A DNA stretch of 64,000 bases. Origin: Chryseobacterium pennipullorum (GTDB lineage Bacteria > Bacteroidota > Bacteroidia > Flavobacteriales > Weeksellaceae). The notes beneath the pieces were generated by a model. That model did no database searches. It was not told the DNA's origin and worked only from the letters and a program-made list of their open reading frames with translations. The position numbers were made by a program, and so were the translations under genes. The stretch lies in NCBI RefSeq assembly GCF_003384725.1, contig NZ_QNVV01000002.1, positions 124,001 to 188,000 of the forward strand, written 5' to 3'. How positions within the stretch are numbered: the stretch's first letter is position 1; each line of letters begins with the position of its first letter. Positions 62,338 through 64,000 of the stretch are shown here, one piece after another.

Positions 62338-62345
62338 CAAAGATA
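62338..62345 (-). promoter_or_regulatory. TAnnTTTG promoter of the B12 operon
   Basis: On the minus strand TATCTTTG matches the -7 consensus. The predicted start of transcription, about 7 bases on, falls at the first base of the riboswitch core, a good fit. Confidence 0.7.
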
Positions 62346-62435
62346 GCTTTTTAAACGGACAAAAGATGAATGCCCTACCACATATATGCTCTTTCTATAC
62401 CGGGACACAAGCCGCAGGAGGATACAGCATAAAAA

Positions 62436-62461
62436 AGCTGCCTTCTTTTTTGGAGGCAGCT
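62436..62461 (-). terminator. Terminator after pafA
   Basis: Stem AGCTGCCTtC / GgAGGCAGCT with a T-rich loop; plus-side A6 gives T6 on the minus strand. 27 bases after the pafA stop, separating it from the B12 operon. Confidence 0.85.
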
Positions 62462-62487
62462 CTATATAAATTATTTTTTTCACAAAA

Positions 62488-64000
62488 TTATTTTCCTATT
62501 ACTTCTGTAATCGGATTCCCAACACTTCCGCTAGGGAACTGAATTTTCAGTAAAGAAGAAACAGTGGGGGCTATATCAGTCATATGATAGGCCTTATTGC
62601 TTTCTCCGTGCTGAATTCCCCAACCCATAAAGATTAAAGGAATATGCGAATCATAGGAATTCCACACACTATGCGTAGTTCCGGTTTTAGAATATGGAGG
62701 AAGCATAGAGTCGTGGGAAATCAGCTGAATATCGCCACTTCTCTGTCTGTTGATCCCGTTGATAATTCTCTGCTTAATCGGCTCCGGAATAGAGGATTCC
62801 TGAACTTTATCTACAGACACGGCATACAGCACTGTTGGATCTTTTTCAAGCTCTTTTACGGTGAAGTTTCTCACATCATCCAGCTCAAGCTTACTGTCTG
62901 CCAGTACCTTTCTGTCAAAATAGATCTGATAGTTATCCACTGCATTGATCAGCTTTTCAGCTCCGAATTTCTCCTTCAGCTTTTCATTGATATTCTTTTG
63001 AGTTCCTTCGCCGAAGAATCCTGTTGTGATTTTATGTTCTTTCAAGAATCCTACAGAATGGGCACCACCATGGTCAGCAGAAAGGAAAACAGTATACTGC
63101 CCCTTCCCTACTTTGGAATCAAGATAGTTGAAAAATGTAGCTAAATCCTGGTCCAGTCTGATATAAACATCTTCTACTTCGATAGAATTCGGCCCGAATT
63201 TATGCCCTGCATAATCGGTAGAAGCCAGGTTAATCGCCAAGAAGTCTGTAATTTGGTCTCCACCCAGTTTTTCACCTTCTACAGAAGCTTCTGCCATTTT
63301 CAAGGTCAGTGTATTTCCGAAAGGTGTATAACGGATATTGTCTTTTTTAGTTTGATAATCCTGCGCTAAATTGCTGTAAGGAAAAGTGGGTGTTTTGGCA
63401 CTTCCCAGTAATCCTTCCCACGAAGAATTATCCGGCGAGCTTTCCGTATACTGGTTGATAGGAAGCAGAGTATTCCACCCATTGGCAACCAGTTTTTCCG
63501 GTAAATTCTGAGCGTTGAATGATTTTACCCATTGCGGAAGATCATTCATATACCAGGTACTGGTGATAAAGTTCCCGGTACTGTCATCAAACCAGAAAGC
63601 TCCGTTTGGCGTATGACCTGCAGGAAGAATAGAAGCACGGTCTTTCAGGGACACCCCGATTACTTTCCCTTGGAAATTGGTTGCCAGTCTCAATTCATCA
63701 GTGACTGTCGTAGACCAAAGATTTTTTGGCGAATGGCTTCCCGTTCTGGTATTGGTGGTCCCTACCGGCTTAACGCTGTCGTCAGCGGTACAGTAAACAT
63801 CCTTACCTGTCTCTTTATCCGTCCAGTCGTTTCCGGCAATTCCGTGGATCGCGGGTACGGATCCTGTGTAAATACAGGTATGTCCCAGGGCCGTAATGGT
63901 GGGAACATAAGGAATGTGAACATTGTTTAAAGAATATCCAGTATTCAAAAGTCTTTTGAAACCGTCATTTCCATATTTATTATAAAAACGATAAAGGTAA
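62488..64000 (-). CDS. pafA: PafA-family alkaline phosphatase (5' end cut by window)
   Basis: Secreted two-zinc phosphomonoesterase. The frame is open to the window end, so the N-terminus is missing; the visible part begins within the catalytic domain. It shows the nucleophile Thr in PYVPTITALGHTCIYTG, the Asn of GIAGNDWTDK, the Lys/Arg pair in GVSLKDRASILPAGH, and metal ligands in ASTDYAGHKFG, LSADHGGAHS and the C-terminal GTTHSVWNSYDSHIP. These correspond to the PafA active-site residues described for Chryseobacterium/Elizabethkingia PafA. It releases phosphate from organic phosphates. Confidence 0.95.
   Translation of the reverse strand, partial: YLYRFYNKYGNDGFKRLLNTGYSLNNVHIPYVPTITALGHTCIYTGSVPAIHGIAGNDWTDKETGKDVYCTADDSVKPVGTTNTRTGSHSPKNLWSTTVTDELRLATNFQGKVIGVSLKDRASILPAGHTPNGAFWFDDSTGNFITSTWYMNDLPQWVKSFNAQNLPEKLVANGWNTLLPINQYTESSPDNSSWEGLLGSAKTPTFPYSNLAQDYQTKKDNIRYTPFGNTLTLKMAEASVEGEKLGGDQITDFLAINLASTDYAGHKFGPNSIEVEDVYIRLDQDLATFFNYLDSKVGKGQYTVFLSADHGGAHSVGFLKEHKITTGFFGEGTQKNINEKLKEKFGAEKLINAVDNYQIYFDRKVLADSKLELDDVRNFTVKELEKDPTVLYAVSVDKVQESSIPEPIKQRIINGINRQRSGDIQLISHDSMLPPYSKTGTTHSVWNSYDSHIPLIFMGWGIQHGESNKAYHMTDIAPTVSSLLKIQFPSGSVGNPITEVIGK

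Overview
The window looks like a chromosomal segment of a Bacteroidota bacterium of the Chryseobacterium/Elizabethkingia type (Flavobacteriia, Weeksellaceae). The signs are two SusC/SusD outer-membrane pairs, several TonB-dependent receptors, a protein with a C-terminal type IX secretion sorting domain, gldB and gldC, low-GC DNA with A+T-rich intergenic regions, promoters of the TAnnTTTG type, and a PafA-type alkaline phosphatase, a family first described from Chryseobacterium meningosepticum. No rRNA, tRNA, prophage or CRISPR array was seen. The genus call rests on remembered protein families, not on a search.

Layout. 1-5.6 kb: a truncated J-domain chaperone gene, a dicarboxylate/amino-acid symporter, and an aldehyde dehydrogenase + DUF779 pair divergent from an AraC regulator. 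5.8-14.8 kb: two adjacent susC-susD operons with similar leaders. 15.3-23.6 kb: HMG-CoA synthase, an M1 aminopeptidase, thymidylate synthase, a tandem-repeat secreted protein, a GreA/B-like factor and a GH13 lipoprotein. 23.8-30.4 kb: a pRiA4b ORF-3-like protein, then a histidine kinase/response regulator pair divergent from a TonB receptor + lipoprotein operon. 30.5-36.1 kb: two A+T-rich hypothetical genes, then two paralogous amidohydrolases (one exported, one cytosolic) around an AraC regulator and an ankyrin lipoprotein. 36.3-46.5 kb: hemL, cell-wall and metabolic genes, a T9SS-exported endonuclease I, a lone TssD (Hcp), an old-yellow-enzyme and cytidine deaminase. 46.7-48.2 kb: barstar, a lipoprotein archaemetzincin and a membrane-anchored barnase. 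48.3-54.3 kb: nadE, acetyltransferases, gldB-gldC, a Cys/Met PLP enzyme and a DinB protein. 54.3-56.4 kb: a REP-type repeat island with a RAYT-like Y1 transposase between two 279-bp direct repeats. 56.5-59.0 kb: a Sua5/YrdC enzyme, an NTF2-like protein and a CCA-adding-type nucleotidyltransferase. 59.2-62.4 kb: a cobalamin-riboswitch-controlled btuB-btuG-like operon. The window ends inside pafA.

How genes work together. The strongest functional units are the B12 uptake operon (promoter, riboswitch, outer-membrane channel, surface beta-propeller), the barnase/barstar locus with a metalloprotease inserted between toxin and inhibitor, the aldehyde-oxidation module with its AraC regulator, the two-component system facing an outer-membrane uptake pair, and the RAYT/REP island. 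Most genes lie in short same-strand operons ended by GC-rich hairpins with T tracts. Where the first possible start was implausible I moved it to the codon that begins the signal peptide or conserved domain, and say so in the entry.
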